From positions 1-27,337 of the IMG/VR virus record IMGVR_UViG_3300049740_002426: DNA of 27,337 nucleotides; one strand, written 5' to 3'. Below are positions 6,657-15,176 of this stretch, piece after piece. Under the pieces are notes generated by a model. The model saw only the letters and a list, made by a program, of their open reading frames with translations, did not search any database and was not told the origin of the DNA. Source of the stretch: a virus. Numbering within the stretch: position 1 is the stretch's first letter; every line of letters begins with the position of its first letter. The position numbers were made by a program, and so were the translations under genes.

Positions 6657-7832
6657 ATGAAAAACCCATACTACAGAAAGAGAATGAACCACACACCACC
6701 TATGCGCAAATTAAGCGCTAAATCCCGAGTAGGCACACGCATATATCGCAAGAATGCAAATAGTGTTTTCTTCTACCGTCCGATGGTAGATGGAAAGCAA
6801 TATTACTTCCCTCTCGGGTTTGATAAACGCCAGGCACTGGATCTTGCAGATAAGATCCGTGCAGCCAAAACATTGCACCCGATAAAAGAGGTGATTGAGA
6901 TGTTTAACCGAAAGCGGTTTCAGGCAGAAAAAGATCCGACTCCGAAAGTCTCGGATGTCGAAAAACGATTGCGTGATAATCAGGCAGCTCTCGGATTAGC
7001 CAAGAAAACGGTCAAGGATTACATGGATAATTTGAAACGGGTAATCCGGGTCGTTACGAACCGGAAGGATGTTGATGATTTTGACTGCGGAGAATTGAAT
7101 GAGAGTTTTATTAATGGATATAAAACATTAGCGCTCCATGGGCTAACCGATGAAGGCTTGATTCAATCCCGAAAAAGAACAATCAATGCGAAACTGCGAG
7201 CCACCAAAGCGGTATTCAATCATAAGATATTTGATGGTTTTTCAGTAGATTTTAATGAGAGTCTTCAGGAAGCTGACTTCTTCAAGAAGCTGGGCAAGCA
7301 GTATAAGCTACCGCCCATGGATTTGATCCAAAAGACCTTCGACCTTTGGCATACGACCAACGGCGATGTCCATACGCTCATGGGATTATCCCTGATTTTT
7401 GGATTGCGTCGGAATGAAATTTTCCATGCTCGAAGATCATGGTTTAATCTCGAAGGGGAAAAGGCGCGGGTTAATATCGAGGCGGAGAAAAAGTTTAAGC
7501 CGAAAGGTGGACACGAAGGCCATTCGATGGGAAACAAAGCATTGACCAAACGAATTCTTAATAAAGCGTCGGGCGACGATTATTTAATCAAGAATCGTGC
7601 GGATAATGGACGCCCGGTTTACAGCGAAGCTTTGGAATTATTGAGAGATATCGGATGGGATCGACCCAGTCCATTGCATGAACTGCGAAAACTATTCGGT
7701 AGTTTTGTATCAACTACCGAGAGTCTATACACCTCGCAAAAATATTGCAGGCATGCAGATTCGAAGACCACGAGCGAAAGCTACAGTGATCTTATCGAGG
7801 ATAAAAAAGTGATCGCCTGCTGGGCCGCCTAG
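6657..7832 (+). CDS. int: Tyrosine integrase (site-specific recombinase)
   Basis: This 391-aa enzyme catalyses recombination between attP and a host attB. The catalytic set is visible (numbered from the ATG at 6657): R251 in FGLRRNE, HELR (H341, R344), a second His in CRHADSKTT (H366) and the nucleophile Y376 in SESYSDL. A Lys-rich segment, EKKFKPKGG, follows the first Arg and probably carries the beta-hairpin Lys. Residues about 20-70 look like an arm-binding domain (TRIYRKNANSVFFYRP), and about 95-210 are the core-binding domain. The frame also has a TTG at 6648 and ATGs at 6684 and 6702; none has a strong ribosome site. The adjoining tRNA-Leu half supports its role. Its 3' end overlaps the convergent 40-aa frame. 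Confidence 0.9.
   Translation: MKNPYYRKRMNHTPPMRKLSAKSRVGTRIYRKNANSVFFYRPMVDGKQYYFPLGFDKRQALDLADKIRAAKTLHPIKEVIEMFNRKRFQAEKDPTPKVSDVEKRLRDNQAALGLAKKTVKDYMDNLKRVIRVVTNRKDVDDFDCGELNESFINGYKTLALHGLTDEGLIQSRKRTINAKLRATKAVFNHKIFDGFSVDFNESLQEADFFKKLGKQYKLPPMDLIQKTFDLWHTTNGDVHTLMGLSLIFGLRRNEIFHARRSWFNLEGEKARVNIEAEKKFKPKGGHEGHSMGNKALTKRILNKASGDDYLIKNRADNGRPVYSEALELLRDIGWDRPSPLHELRKLFGSFVSTTESLYTSQKYCRHADSKTTSESYSDLIEDKKVIACWAA
6699..6724. repeat. Right copy of the 26-bp repeat flanking the att core
   Basis: This copy matches 6478-6503 at 22 of 26 bases and lies inside the 5' part of the integrase reading frame. Both copies have the same orientation. If it is an arm-type site, the integrase would bind within its own gene. 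If the integrase really starts at the ATG at 6702, the element would instead straddle its start codon and could control it. Confidence 0.45.
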
Positions 7833-7951
7833 CGTGTTTCAATGTAGATTGTTCGAAGTATGAGAAACATCATGTCAACCATTGCGTCGCGTTCCAGAAA
7901 GAAGAGAATCATTGCTACAATCCAATGAATTTCTCGCGGAACATGAGCCAT
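7829..7951 (-). CDS. Possible 40-aa small hydrophobic protein
   Basis: An ATG at 7951 overlaps the TAA of the upstream 615-aa gene (TAATG), a typical coupling arrangement. The frame runs 40 codons to a TAG at 7829-7831, overlapping the integrase stop in a shared CTAG. The peptide has a hydrophobic stretch (IHWIVAMILFFL), a charged break (ERDAMVDM) and a second hydrophobic stretch (MFLILRTIYI). It could be a small membrane or amphipathic peptide, for example a lysis helper. The tight coupling is the main support, and it may be a chance frame. Confidence 0.45.
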   Translation of the reverse strand: MAHVPREIHWIVAMILFFLERDAMVDMMFLILRTIYIETR

Positions 7952-9798
7952 TAAAAACTCTTCCCATAAAGATGCCCGATGGACATTTCTCGGAGTGCCC
8001 ACGGGTGATCTTTATGGGTTGCGATCATCAGGCATATCTTAAAACCTCGCCCACGCAGATTTGTAAACACTTTCATGTGTTCTTTTACCATACCTTTATA
8101 CTGCCCTTTGGTTTTACCCTCTTCGTTTTGGACATACAGAAAAAGATGTCCGCAGGAATTTTTGTGAAATCTTAGATCAACCCGGTGGATTTGCTTCTCG
8201 TTGTGCTCGTCACCCAGATGCATCCAATTTGTCTCGGCGATGGCTAACGAACAATCGCGAAAGAAAAGTGGATTACCAACGGTTCCGCCACCTATTACAG
8301 AATCGGAAAATGGTGTGCTTTTGTATCGCCCTCGATAAAGGAATCCTTCCCCTGATTCTGATAAAATTACACCCAGCTCATTATCAACCATTGGCTGATC
8401 AAGATTTGAAAATGGGTCGTTAAAAGCGGGAAAATTGGGATCATTAAAATCAGTGAGTACGGTCTTCTTAATTTCGTATTGCGAGTTAACACAATACATC
8501 TCAGCAGAATTGTCACGGGTCGTGACCGTAGTAATATCTTCCGATACAAACGGCCCGGACAAAGCGTTGGTTCGTTCATTAAAGAGATAACCTTTGTATT
8601 TTGACGCTTCCGTAGAACCTATAAATGACGGTTTGTTTGCAACAAGATCTGTAACCTGTCCGGGAACTTCATAATCTCCATGATAATTAGGAACTCCGTT
8701 CGGCATCCAATAGGTAACGCCGTTAAATTCGTGAGTATGCGAGGTTCCACCACCGTTCTGATTAGCACAAATTTCAGTAGTATATAGTGGGTAGTATCCG
8801 TTTATGGATACCGCCTCGCAAACAGTGTCCGAAGTAGCAGTTAAATTAGTTACCTGACCGGGGATAGCCAATCCGGTAGCAGTTAAATTAGTTACCTGAC
8901 CGGGGATAGCCAATCCGGTAGCAGTTAAATTGGTTACCTGACCGGGCGATGCTACTATGGATATTCCTGTCCCTGTCCAATCAGCATCGGCGGGACATTC
9001 GCTGGTAGCCGTTGTGTCTGATTTTACTTCAATGGGGAGTTTCCACCCAGCCGCCCAACAACCTTGAAGCAGTGCCGCATTCCTATCGATAAGATTAAAA
9101 AATGGATCGTTTGCCGTAGTATTCCAGTATGAGGTAGCCCAATTTCCCGGGTTTTTAACCGTTATGGTATAATCAATATTTCTGCTCGACTCGGCAAAAT
9201 GCTGTTGAGTGCTTGTGTAAACACTTTCCGGGAAACAGTAGCCGGCATCAATTGTTGCGTTCGTTCCGTTCTGAGTCAGAAAATCAATTTGATAAAGTTT
9301 ATCTAGATTCTGTGCATCGCTCAGATTTGAATCTACAGTAGGCAAAAGCCACAGTATTCGGCTGTATACCTGAGAAGAAAAATTCGAGTCGCTTAGATAC
9401 CCGTTAATACACCGTCGATGTTTTGTAAATGATCCGGAACTTAATGCCGTCTGCCAGGAAGTCGCTGTACTCGCAGTATGAATGGCGGTGGTATTTACCG
9501 CAGTATCCACGGCTGCACACGAAAGAGCTTCGTCAACTCCCACCGTTTCAATCTCAAAACTTAGGGGTGTATAAACCGAATATACGGGTGTTGCCCCCGG
9601 AGGAGGTGTAGCAGAATGCGGAGTTACTACATTAAATACCCACTCCCATTTATTGAGTGAATTGTTGTAAACTTTTACAAGCTGGCAGGATGGATTGTTT
9701 TTATTAATCCATTGCTGAACATCAGGCAGCTTCTCGTACTCCCCCGAACAGATGGAGTTCGTAAGGGTGTTGGTAACAACTATGGTTTCACAGGCCAT
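7951..9798 (-). CDS. Virion tail protein with PGxVxxLxA repeats and a nozzle-like C-terminal domain
   Basis: This is a 615-aa protein. Residues 1-280 are unrecognised and rich in Thr, Ser, Asn and Cys. Residues about 283-325 hold three nearly identical 14-residue units (PGQVTNLTATGLAI), with a fourth diverged unit (PGQVTDLVANKPS) further on. The last 80 residues, from HRVDLRFHKN through FTNLRGRGFKICLMIATH to IGHLYGKSF, look like a conserved phage tail domain. Together with the 782-aa gene two positions upstream, it may represent parts of a once single tail-nozzle protein. No Shine-Dalgarno is evident. The spacing to the fibronectin-III gene upstream is 31 bp, so the two are probably cotranscribed. 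Confidence 0.75.
   Translation of the reverse strand: MACETIVVTNTLTNSICSGEYEKLPDVQQWINKNNPSCQLVKVYNNSLNKWEWVFNVVTPHSATPPPGATPVYSVYTPLSFEIETVGVDEALSCAAVDTAVNTTAIHTASTATSWQTALSSGSFTKHRRCINGYLSDSNFSSQVYSRILWLLPTVDSNLSDAQNLDKLYQIDFLTQNGTNATIDAGYCFPESVYTSTQQHFAESSRNIDYTITVKNPGNWATSYWNTTANDPFFNLIDRNAALLQGCWAAGWKLPIEVKSDTTATSECPADADWTGTGISIVASPGQVTNLTATGLAIPGQVTNLTATGLAIPGQVTNLTATSDTVCEAVSINGYYPLYTTEICANQNGGGTSHTHEFNGVTYWMPNGVPNYHGDYEVPGQVTDLVANKPSFIGSTEASKYKGYLFNERTNALSGPFVSEDITTVTTRDNSAEMYCVNSQYEIKKTVLTDFNDPNFPAFNDPFSNLDQPMVDNELGVILSESGEGFLYRGRYKSTPFSDSVIGGGTVGNPLFFRDCSLAIAETNWMHLGDEHNEKQIHRVDLRFHKNSCGHLFLYVQNEEGKTKGQYKGMVKEHMKVFTNLRGRGFKICLMIATHKDHPWALREMSIGHLYGKSF
8834..8950 (-). repeat. Tandem 42-bp repeats encoding PGQVTNLTATGLAI
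   Basis: Two copies (8834-8875 and 8876-8917) are identical or nearly so, and a third begins at 8918 and diverges after about 30 bases. The period is a multiple of three, so copy number can change without shifting the frame. The encoded 14-mer resembles the first strand of a fibronectin type III domain. Confidence 0.85.
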
Positions 9799-9829
9799 GG
9801 GCTTGTCTTCTGCCCGCTATCCTGTGGGC

Positions 9830-10099
9830 TTAGGCTGTTGCTTCGGCTGGAGTTGCAGCGGGCCCGTCACCGGCGGTATTCGACGCAACAACTGTGTAGG
9901 AATAGGTTGTTGAAGGTGCAGCAGAGGAGTCCACATAGGTGGTTCCATTACTTACCGGTTCCGTTACTGGGAAACCTGCGTCGGGAGTTCCAGTTATCGT
10001 TCCCGCACTGGTATGACTTCCATTCTTGCGATATATCTTATAATCAGCGACAGAACCGCCAGTTGATGGTGCATTCCAAGATAAATTTATATTTGCCAT
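9830..10099 (-). CDS. Free-standing fibronectin type III domain protein
   Basis: This 89-aa protein is essentially one complete Fn3 fold: INLSWNAPSTGG (strand B with the core Trp), VADYKIYRKNG (strand C, Tyr), TTYVDSSAAPSTTYSYTVVASNTAGDG (strands E-F-G with the YxYxVxAxNxxG signature). Such domains decorate phage virions and are thought to bind weakly to cell-surface carbohydrate. Finding one as its own gene rather than inside a tail protein is unusual. Both neighbours contain arrays of mini-units resembling its first strand. A CAACCGGTTG element ends 36 nt before the start; no Shine-Dalgarno is seen. Confidence 0.8.
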   Translation of the reverse strand: MANINLSWNAPSTGGSVADYKIYRKNGSHTSAGTITGTPDAGFPVTEPVSNGTTYVDSSAAPSTTYSYTVVASNTAGDGPAATPAEATA

Positions 10100-10134
10100 G
10101 ATGTATTAATTTTTAATGTTTTAGATTTATGTCT

Positions 10135-10144
10135 CAACCGGTTG
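10135..10144 (-). promoter_or_regulatory. CAACCGGTTG palindrome upstream of the Fn3 gene
   Basis: This is an exact copy of the late-gene element, in the 46-bp gap between the nozzle-like gene and the Fn3 gene, followed on the - strand by AGA as in two other copies. Its 3' edge is 36 nt from the ATG at 10099. With TTGAGA as a -35-like sequence and 17 bp of spacing, the -10 position would read AAAAAT, which is weak. Confidence 0.55.
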
Positions 10145-10145
10145 T

Positions 10146-12494
10146 TTAGACCGTATAGTCGAGTTTGAAGGTTGTTCCGTCCGCATGACTAGCGCCTCCA
10201 CGATCGCTGCTTGAGTTGGTGTTGACGTAGCTGTAAGGGTTGAGACCAATATAGAGAAACCAGTTAGAAGAGCTGTAGTTATTGTATTTACCTGTGATAC
10301 CGCAAACTGCCCCATCCGCTTTATACCAGCGCTCAAGCTGATTTATACCCCACCACTTTCCTATTTCATAAGCCCCGGAAGAAGTTTGAGTAATTCTATA
10401 CTGAACATTTTTCCAAGTTCCACTAATTTTTTCGACGGCTTGTAATTCAAAATGCCAAGCACCTGTAGAACTGTTAGTTCCATTAGGTCGCAGGAACGAC
10501 CAATATTGATACTCACTATTTATTCCCAGGTATTTAGAAACACCACCTAAATGGGTACCAGTATATGAATCCCATCCTTCGGGGATTTTATGTGCGTACA
10601 CACTGCCTTGAGATTGATCCCAATAATATGCATCGGTTTGAGCGGAAGCGGCGTGCATAGAGTGATTTGGGAAATAAATATATTGCCCGGTAAATCTTCC
10701 AAGGATGGTTCCATAAACCGGGACACCCGTCAGCATTAATCCGTCACTTAAAACAGCAAAATTATTACCGTTTATGTCTTTAAAGCTGTTTACCCAGTGA
10801 GAAGCTGGTACATAGTTCCAATAATGCTGATCAATATTTGAGCAAGATGTGTCTACTGCTGCGGTAAGCCCGCTAACTGCCCCAGGACTATCCGGCAATG
10901 CGGCGAAAGCATTTACTGCCCCCGGAGCCGTTAAGGCTGCTTGAGCTGTGAATCCCGTAACCATGCCGGGTGCGTCAGGCAGTGCGGATAAACCAGATAC
11001 TGCACCGGGCAAAGAAACGGTTGATGTCAATCCGGTAACAGTTCCGGGAAGATCCGGAGTAGCAGATACTCCGGTAACAGTTCCGGGAAGATCCGGAGTA
11101 GCAGATACTCCGGTAACAGTTCCGGGAGTTTGAATAGATGCAGTCAGTCCCGAGACTTGCCCAGGAGCGTCGGGAAAAGCGGAAAGTCCGGACACGCTGC
11201 CTGGAATCCCGATCGATGCACTCAAGGTTGAAACTTGTCCAGGAGCATCGGGCAAAGCCGACAATCCAGACACACCCCCGGGTAGCTCTAGTTGTGCAAT
11301 AAAATTAGTGGGCTGACCGGGAAGATCAGGTGCCGCAGTTAGAAGAAATGAGCGTCCCGGAAGATCGTTCGCGGAGGCTTTTTTGTTTTCATCGGAACGA
11401 ACAAAAAACCAATACATTCCGCTTTGTGGATCATAGGTTGCGAAAGAATCTGTCAGATCAATAGGTAGTTCTTTTTCCCAAAGACCTTTGGCCTTCCAGC
11501 TTGCTTGATCAGGATCAGCCTGTGATTTTTTATCCTCCGCCCCACGGCTTGAGGATTCGTCCTTATAAATTTGTCCATCATGTCCGAGCCAATAGCTCAT
11601 GGTTCCGCTCTCTCCGCCTACGACCTGCGGGTTCACCGCTGCGGAAAAATTGGTTGCGGGTGCCTGCTCAACTCTGTAGCCCGTTTCCGCTTGGTCGGAG
11701 GATGGAGCGTATAGAAGGTGGCAACCTTTATCGGTATGGACTACTACCTGATCACCTCGGGTCGAAAGTGCGGTAATTTCACTGGCATTTGATCCAAGAA
11801 TATCGACCGTGGAAAGACGCCCACCATAAGCAAGCCCGGCAGGATCTTCAGTTGAATATGGAGAATCTTTTATCGCGTAGGGTGATCCGTTTGGGTCTTT
11901 GGTAATGCCCGCAGGTTCTGAGACATAGACTGTCAGGGGTTTATCCGGATTACCTGAGGCGAAGAGTGTTTTCTTTGGTCCTTGGACGAAGAATTTACAG
12001 TTTGGAAATCTAGACCATTCGTAGCTGTATAATGATTCATCCGGATAAACATCTGTACTCGTAGCCAGAGGCGGTCCTTTACCGATAAAGACGGCTTCTC
12101 CATCACTATCGCCAAATGAAAACAAACGATTTCCAACCGGGCTTAAAACAGCCCTTTCATTACGGTACAAATCGAGCGGGTCGACAACTGAATATGTTGA
12201 AACAAAAATAGAAACTTCCGTGTGCTCCGTAGTCGATAAGGCCATTTCATGAACCTCATTTAGACGAGTGACAAATAGTGCTGAGTTCCCATTTCCATCA
12301 TCAGATGCCAACAACTGATTCTCTTCGTCATGTGAAGATACCTGTACGGAACCAACATTTTTCCACACAGGACCGGAACGCAAGCCGCCCGGCCCAAACG
12401 GCAAGCATCCTTCGACTACACGAAGGCTCCCGCGATCGGCGTCATCGCGATGCGTCTCGATCCCGGTGAAGGACGGTATCCGGAAAAACCTCAC
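10146..12494 (-). CDS. Tail nozzle-like protein carrying a 13-residue repeat array
   Basis: In this 782-aa protein, residues 1-375 resemble the start of a T7 gp12/nozzle-type beta-propeller. It begins FFRIPSFTGIETHRDD, then has repeating blade-like segments (NRLFSFGDSDGEAVFIG, FFVQGPKKTLFASG, STRGDQVVVHTDKGCHLLY, MSYWLGHDGQIY). Residues 379-549 are thirteen tandem PGxVxGLxA units. Residues 550-782 form a compact domain rich in Tyr, Trp, Ser and Asn, perhaps carbohydrate-binding (HYWNYVPASHWVNSF to the C-terminus). The start is GTG at 12494, overlapping the stop of the 54-aa gene (GTGA). A CAACCGATTG element lies 33 nt upstream, inside that small gene. The nozzle assignment is by pattern and position and is not certain. 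Confidence 0.7.
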   Translation of the reverse strand: MRFFRIPSFTGIETHRDDADRGSLRVVEGCLPFGPGGLRSGPVWKNVGSVQVSSHDEENQLLASDDGNGNSALFVTRLNEVHEMALSTTEHTEVSIFVSTYSVVDPLDLYRNERAVLSPVGNRLFSFGDSDGEAVFIGKGPPLATSTDVYPDESLYSYEWSRFPNCKFFVQGPKKTLFASGNPDKPLTVYVSEPAGITKDPNGSPYAIKDSPYSTEDPAGLAYGGRLSTVDILGSNASEITALSTRGDQVVVHTDKGCHLLYAPSSDQAETGYRVEQAPATNFSAAVNPQVVGGESGTMSYWLGHDGQIYKDESSSRGAEDKKSQADPDQASWKAKGLWEKELPIDLTDSFATYDPQSGMYWFFVRSDENKKASANDLPGRSFLLTAAPDLPGQPTNFIAQLELPGGVSGLSALPDAPGQVSTLSASIGIPGSVSGLSAFPDAPGQVSGLTASIQTPGTVTGVSATPDLPGTVTGVSATPDLPGTVTGLTSTVSLPGAVSGLSALPDAPGMVTGFTAQAALTAPGAVNAFAALPDSPGAVSGLTAAVDTSCSNIDQHYWNYVPASHWVNSFKDINGNNFAVLSDGLMLTGVPVYGTILGRFTGQYIYFPNHSMHAASAQTDAYYWDQSQGSVYAHKIPEGWDSYTGTHLGGVSKYLGINSEYQYWSFLRPNGTNSSTGAWHFELQAVEKISGTWKNVQYRITQTSSGAYEIGKWWGINQLERWYKADGAVCGITGKYNNYSSSNWFLYIGLNPYSYVNTNSSSDRGGASHADGTTFKLDYTV
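10848..11360 (-). repeat. Thirteen tandem 39-bp units (PGxVxGLxAxxDx)
   Basis: The units encode 13 residues each (one has 15) of the form PG-x-V-x-G-L/F-x-A-x-P-D-x. Copies at 11032-11070 and 11071-11109 are identical at the DNA level, showing recent expansion, while others differ at many positions. This is coding DNA within the nozzle-like gene. Open frames on the opposite strand across it are by-products. Confidence 0.9.
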
Positions 12495-12655
12495 TTCTTA
12501 TCTTTAGAAGCGTTATTGTACGGGAACAATCGGTTGAGTTTTTCCTGTCGGCGTTTACAAGCATCGCACTGACGAATTCTCAATGCCTCGGTTACTTTTT
12601 TTATTGAATCACCGAGTCCTTTGGACGGCTCGTTTGGTTTTTGGTCTTTGGTCAT
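12491..12655 (-). CDS. Small CxxC protein between tail genes
   Basis: ATG at 12653-12655, stop at 12491-12493, 54 aa. It contains IRQCDACKRRQEKLNRLFPY, a CxxC pair followed by a basic helix, a pattern I associate with small phage structural-region proteins of unknown role (possibly metal binding). Its stop overlaps the GTG start of the nozzle-like gene, and it starts 3 bp after the stop of the 397-aa gene. This packing supports it being real. Confidence 0.7.
   Translation of the reverse strand: MTKDQKPNEPSKGLGDSIKKVTEALRIRQCDACKRRQEKLNRLFPYNNASKDKK
12527..12536 (-). promoter_or_regulatory. CAACCGATTG element upstream of the nozzle-like gene
   Basis: This is an exact match to CAACCGRTTG on the - strand, inside the coding sequence of the 54-aa gene. 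Its 3' edge is 33 nt from the GTG at 12494. Counting 17 bp after TTGTTC gives TAAAGA, a fair -10 sequence, which would place transcription start close to the start codon. Confidence 0.55.
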
Positions 12656-12657
12656 AT

Positions 12658-13851
12658 CTAGCTAAGCGTTAAAGTTGTTGGACCCGAGTAAGTAGTCGGA
12701 GGGTTTGACCCCGTTACTTTTACAGAAGTCACCGGAGGTGGGTACTGACCTAAAGTCGGATTACCAACATCATTCGCACCCTCTCCGGCGGCAGGAATGT
12801 ATTCTTTTTGAAATACTAAAGTGTATTGATCCGATATATTCACATAATTTACAGTAACCTGTGTTACATAGCCGCTCGGATAGGTAGCCGTATTAGCCGC
12901 TTGTTTAGTGATTATGCTATAATTAAATGTTTTAGTATCGTGTGGAGCATTCACCTGATCGGTTTCGTCATATTCAACACCGTAATTCGAGGCACAGTTT
13001 GGGCTAGTATAATTTCCAGTTGGTACCGGTACTGCAACGATTGGTGATGTAGAAGGACTAAGACCGTCGATAGAAGATATTTGAAGGGTAACAGAACTCG
13101 CACAGGAGGGATCATCATCGCAGCAGCAGGGAAGATATATAGTCGAGGTGATCGGAGTTCCCTGCGTAGGACTGCTTACACTTTTTAAAAGACCGTCCTG
13201 AAAAGTCAGAGTTTTTTCAGTAACCGGAAATGTGAGATTTAGAATAGTCTGATCGCCGCTACAATTTGCCGTATGTGTGGGAGTTCCGAGTACCGATTCA
13301 ATAACATCACCCGTGTGCCCTGTAGTATCGCCACCACCCTGCCCCGGACATGTATACCACGCGACAAATTGCATTATTTTTGTAGTACCTCGTAGGATAG
13401 AAGATCCTATTTTGATTCCCGCTACAGGGTTAGATTCCTGCAAATCCTCATCAGTCACCACACACATTCCAATATAATAGCATGCGTCTGGATATGTAAC
13501 AGTACCCCCGCTATCAGTTTCTTCGGAATCGTTACACAGGAGAACCAAAACATCCCCATGGGATATCATTCGTTTATTGTTGGCAGTGTCGTTTCTATAT
13601 TCCGCGGCCTGACTAAACGCTTCCTGTGCTTTTTCTACCGAATCGACATCCGCACAGCTTGAAAAGTTCGTTTCAGAGATATCGATCCAATGCAAAAAGA
13701 ACTCGTTAGAGGAAGAAGTTAGCTCGATAAAACCAAGATCTTCCGCAACCTCGGACATGTCAGAAGATTCTTCTAACTCTTCAAGCTTTAACTCTACTTC
13801 CTGAAGCTTTTCCTGAAGCTCTTCGAGCAGTCTCTTATCATCATCCAACAT
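12658..13851 (-). CDS. Probable virion protein with N-terminal coiled coil
   Basis: In this 397-aa protein, residues 1-32 (LLEELQEKLQEVELKLEELEE) form a clear heptad coiled coil, suggesting an oligomer. The rest is rich in Thr, Ser, Gly and Cys (for example ANCSGDQTILNLTF and YLPCCCDDDPSC) with predicted beta character. This fits a secreted-like fibre or tail decoration, but no family is recognised. The ATG overlaps the last codons of the 443-aa gene by 11 bases. Confidence 0.6.
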   Translation of the reverse strand: MLDDDKRLLEELQEKLQEVELKLEELEESSDMSEVAEDLGFIELTSSSNEFFLHWIDISETNFSSCADVDSVEKAQEAFSQAAEYRNDTANNKRMISHGDVLVLLCNDSEETDSGGTVTYPDACYYIGMCVVTDEDLQESNPVAGIKIGSSILRGTTKIMQFVAWYTCPGQGGGDTTGHTGDVIESVLGTPTHTANCSGDQTILNLTFPVTEKTLTFQDGLLKSVSSPTQGTPITSTIYLPCCCDDDPSCASSVTLQISSIDGLSPSTSPIVAVPVPTGNYTSPNCASNYGVEYDETDQVNAPHDTKTFNYSIITKQAANTATYPSGYVTQVTVNYVNISDQYTLVFQKEYIPAAGEGANDVGNPTLGQYPPPVTSVKVTGSNPPTTYSGPTTLTLS

Positions 13852-15172
13852 AGGTCATGCTTACCCGCCATATTTTCCGGTTATCGGCACTGTCTGCACT
13901 GGTAAAAATGGGTGACACTTGTACACCTGCTATTGTCGCATACGAAGAAGTGTTATTGTATGTATGAACCCAAGATATCGTTCCACCACCGCGTATCATC
14001 GGAGTAGCCTGATATAAAGGTAGTTGATCAGGATCAACTTTTAAGACGCCACTACCGCCAAAAGATTGATAGTTTCCGTTAAGTGTAATCTTTCTTTCAC
14101 TACCGGAATAAGTAGCGGCAGAGACATCACCACCAGCGGATTTCGGAAATCTAATATCAGTGTTAAGTTTGTGAAGAAATACGGCATTGGGGATTAGTTG
14201 TTTATGCCCAGTGCTGGTATTGGATCCTTCATGTGCGGTAAATCGAATGTCTACGAAAACAGAGGGTGTCAGATTTCCAGTTCCGCCCCAATAGGATGAA
14301 AAATTAGCAGGCACAGTGTCCGCGACTACGAAGAAATTAAATTGCGCAATTTGATTGTAAGTCGATCCACCGCTACCTGTTCCAAAATCAACAATACGCA
14401 GTCCGTCTTCGTCAAAGGATACAGTCTTCGGCGGTTTGAAACCTGAGGATTTACCTTGTTTTACCCCCGCACTCCAATAAGGAGCGGCGTGGGTTACCCA
14501 TTCAACACTCCAGACATCAACACCCGGCTGAGACATAGATACCTGGGCAGAACCCTTGAGCCAGTTGCCAGTATTTACATCGGTTCTTCCGTTCAGAACA
14601 TCATATAAGTTTTGGTCGTGATCTCCGTTAGTGTCGTAGCCGACACCCGGATTTTTGGATATTGGTTTGTTAGTAGGTAAAGCGATCTGCCCGGGATCAT
14701 CCCCGTATGCTACGGAGATTGGAGGGGTTTTAACGGATGTAGGTGCGTAGCTCCAAGGTTCATAACCACCGTTATTTTGCGGATGGTTATTAAACTCGGA
14801 ACTGTTATATCCTAGACTGTGTATTGCGCGAAGAACAACAAAGGTTCGACGAACTCGTCGGACATCATTGGTTGTTACAACGGATTCCTGAACATGTGTA
14901 TCCCGAATCTCAACAAATTCTCTAGTTAAATATGCAGTATCAACGGATCCCTGCTTAGGGGCGATTTTCTGATTTACCAAATAATGATCGGTAAATTCCT
15001 CATCGGCGGTTCCGACAGCCAGGAATAATGGATTGCTCGAATCATTGATACCGGCATAGCTAGCCCTATAGCCTTCGACCACATACTGTCGGACTATGCG
15101 CTGATAACCTACCTGATCATCCTTGGTTACCTGAGGACGACCGAGAAGCCTGATTGTCAGGTCTTTGGCCAT
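13841..15172 (-). CDS. Unrecognised virion protein between adaptor and tail genes
   Basis: This 443-aa protein begins MAKDLTIRLLGRPQVTKDDQ. A mainly beta sequence follows, with many Asn, Ser, Gly and Tyr. Segments such as FVEIRDTHVQESVVTTNDVRR and IVDFGTGSGGSTYNQIAQFNFFVVAD suggest a folded structural protein rather than a low-complexity fibre. It lies 4 bp after the adaptor-like gene and overlaps the coiled-coil gene. By position it could be a tail or head-tail joining component. No motif settles this. Confidence 0.6.
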   Translation of the reverse strand: MAKDLTIRLLGRPQVTKDDQVGYQRIVRQYVVEGYRASYAGINDSSNPLFLAVGTADEEFTDHYLVNQKIAPKQGSVDTAYLTREFVEIRDTHVQESVVTTNDVRRVRRTFVVLRAIHSLGYNSSEFNNHPQNNGGYEPWSYAPTSVKTPPISVAYGDDPGQIALPTNKPISKNPGVGYDTNGDHDQNLYDVLNGRTDVNTGNWLKGSAQVSMSQPGVDVWSVEWVTHAAPYWSAGVKQGKSSGFKPPKTVSFDEDGLRIVDFGTGSGGSTYNQIAQFNFFVVADTVPANFSSYWGGTGNLTPSVFVDIRFTAHEGSNTSTGHKQLIPNAVFLHKLNTDIRFPKSAGGDVSAATYSGSERKITLNGNYQSFGGSGVLKVDPDQLPLYQATPMIRGGGTISWVHTYNNTSSYATIAGVQVSPIFTSADSADNRKIWRVSMTYVG

Positions 15173-15176
15173 GGCA

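Noticed and set aside
996-6699. AACCACACACCAC repeated at 996-1008 and 6687-6699
   Set aside because: A 13-bp match is expected several times by chance in a window of this size, and the contexts are unrelated.
8834-8950. CRISPR array
   Set aside because: The 42-bp copies abut without unique spacers, keep a coding frame and encode the PGQVTNLTATGLAI peptide.
10948-11133. A + strand reading frame of short repeats
   Set aside because: It is the complement of the 39-bp array in the nozzle-like gene. The repeat period is a multiple of three, so all frames stay open.
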